Position numbers and translations under genes: made by a program. Below the pieces are notes generated by a model. That model was not told where the DNA came from, did not search any database, and saw nothing but the letters and a program-made list of their open reading frames with translations. DNA of 64,000 nt from an uncultured Clostridia bacterium (lineage in GTDB: Bacteria; Bacillota; Clostridia; CAKSNL01; HGM11501), in assembly GCA_934476235.1 (NCBI GenBank), contig CAKSNL010000002.1, forward strand, positions 1 through 64,000. Reading direction: 5' to 3'. Below are positions 63,962 to 64,000 of the stretch, piece after piece; the first letter of the stretch is position 1, and every line of letters starts with the position of its first letter.

Positions 63962-64000
63962 AAAGTCACTCCTTAATTTCTGATATAATATTATCTTGTA

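Overview
The window looks like chromosome from an anaerobic Firmicute of class Clostridia, probably an uncultured gut Oscillospirales-like lineage. Evidence: a bacterial V/A-type ATPase operon, pyruvate formate-lyase with its activase, a second glycyl-radical system, a Feo iron operon, many AraC regulators, Shine-Dalgarno sites on almost every gene, TTG/GTG starts, and consensus sigma-A promoters with 17-bp spacers. Placement below class level is inference. No rRNA, CRISPR array, complete prophage or insertion sequence is visible.

Layout. 0-0.8 kb: non-coding dispersed hairpin repeats. 0.8-5.8 kb: an AraC regulator facing a broken glycyl-radical enzyme with an intact activase, then a WYL regulator. 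5.8-8.7 kb: a remodelled accessory patch with a dispersed stem-loop, a fragment of a mobile-element helicase/methylase-type protein, an AT-rich unknown gene and a frameshifted agmatine-deiminase-like gene. 8.7-10.5 kb: two calcineurin-type phosphoesterases flanking a cREC-type receiver protein. 10.6-13.6 kb: an acetyltransferase, then an RpiB/LacAB-type isomerase with two SGNH hydrolases. 13.6-27.7 kb: an extracellular-glycan region with an AraC regulator, a beta-helix protein, a 49-residue peptide, a GH99-like enzyme, a discoidin-array protein, a solute-binding lipoprotein, a GH63-type glycosidase and another surface protein. Three of the secreted proteins end in copper-amine-oxidase-N-type domains.

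27.8-34.3 kb holds housekeeping genes (lysS with an extra tRNA-binding domain, an ABC-F ATPase, rlmB, an ACT protein, a DUF711 protein). 34.4-42.8 kb is a complete nine-gene V-ATPase operon closed by a strong terminator. 42.8-46.5 kb has an AraC regulator, a GH127 beta-L-arabinofuranosidase and a lactonase-fold propeller. 46.6-49.5 kb is pflB-pflA. 49.8-54.6 kb is an iron region: a DtxR-type regulator diverging from feoA-feoA-feoB, two tiny genes and a DUF2325 protein, then a membrane-anchored unknown whose promoter carries an operator like the feo one. 54.7-56.3 kb has tRNA-Leu, tRNA-Gln, repeats and a lone tyrosine recombinase. 56.6-58.7 kb encodes a secreted repeat protein and a lipoprotein. 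58.7-64 kb has 5-formyl-THF cyclo-ligase, alaS, a HIT protein and an AMP-binding ligase.

Most worth following up: three dispersed copies of a stem-loop with a compensatory change, the phosphoesterase/cREC cluster, the operator-linked unknown gene beside feo, the 49-residue peptide between secreted glycan proteins, and the repeat-protein/lipoprotein pair with a perfect dyad in its upstream region. Two genes carry frameshifts that could be real decay or assembly errors.
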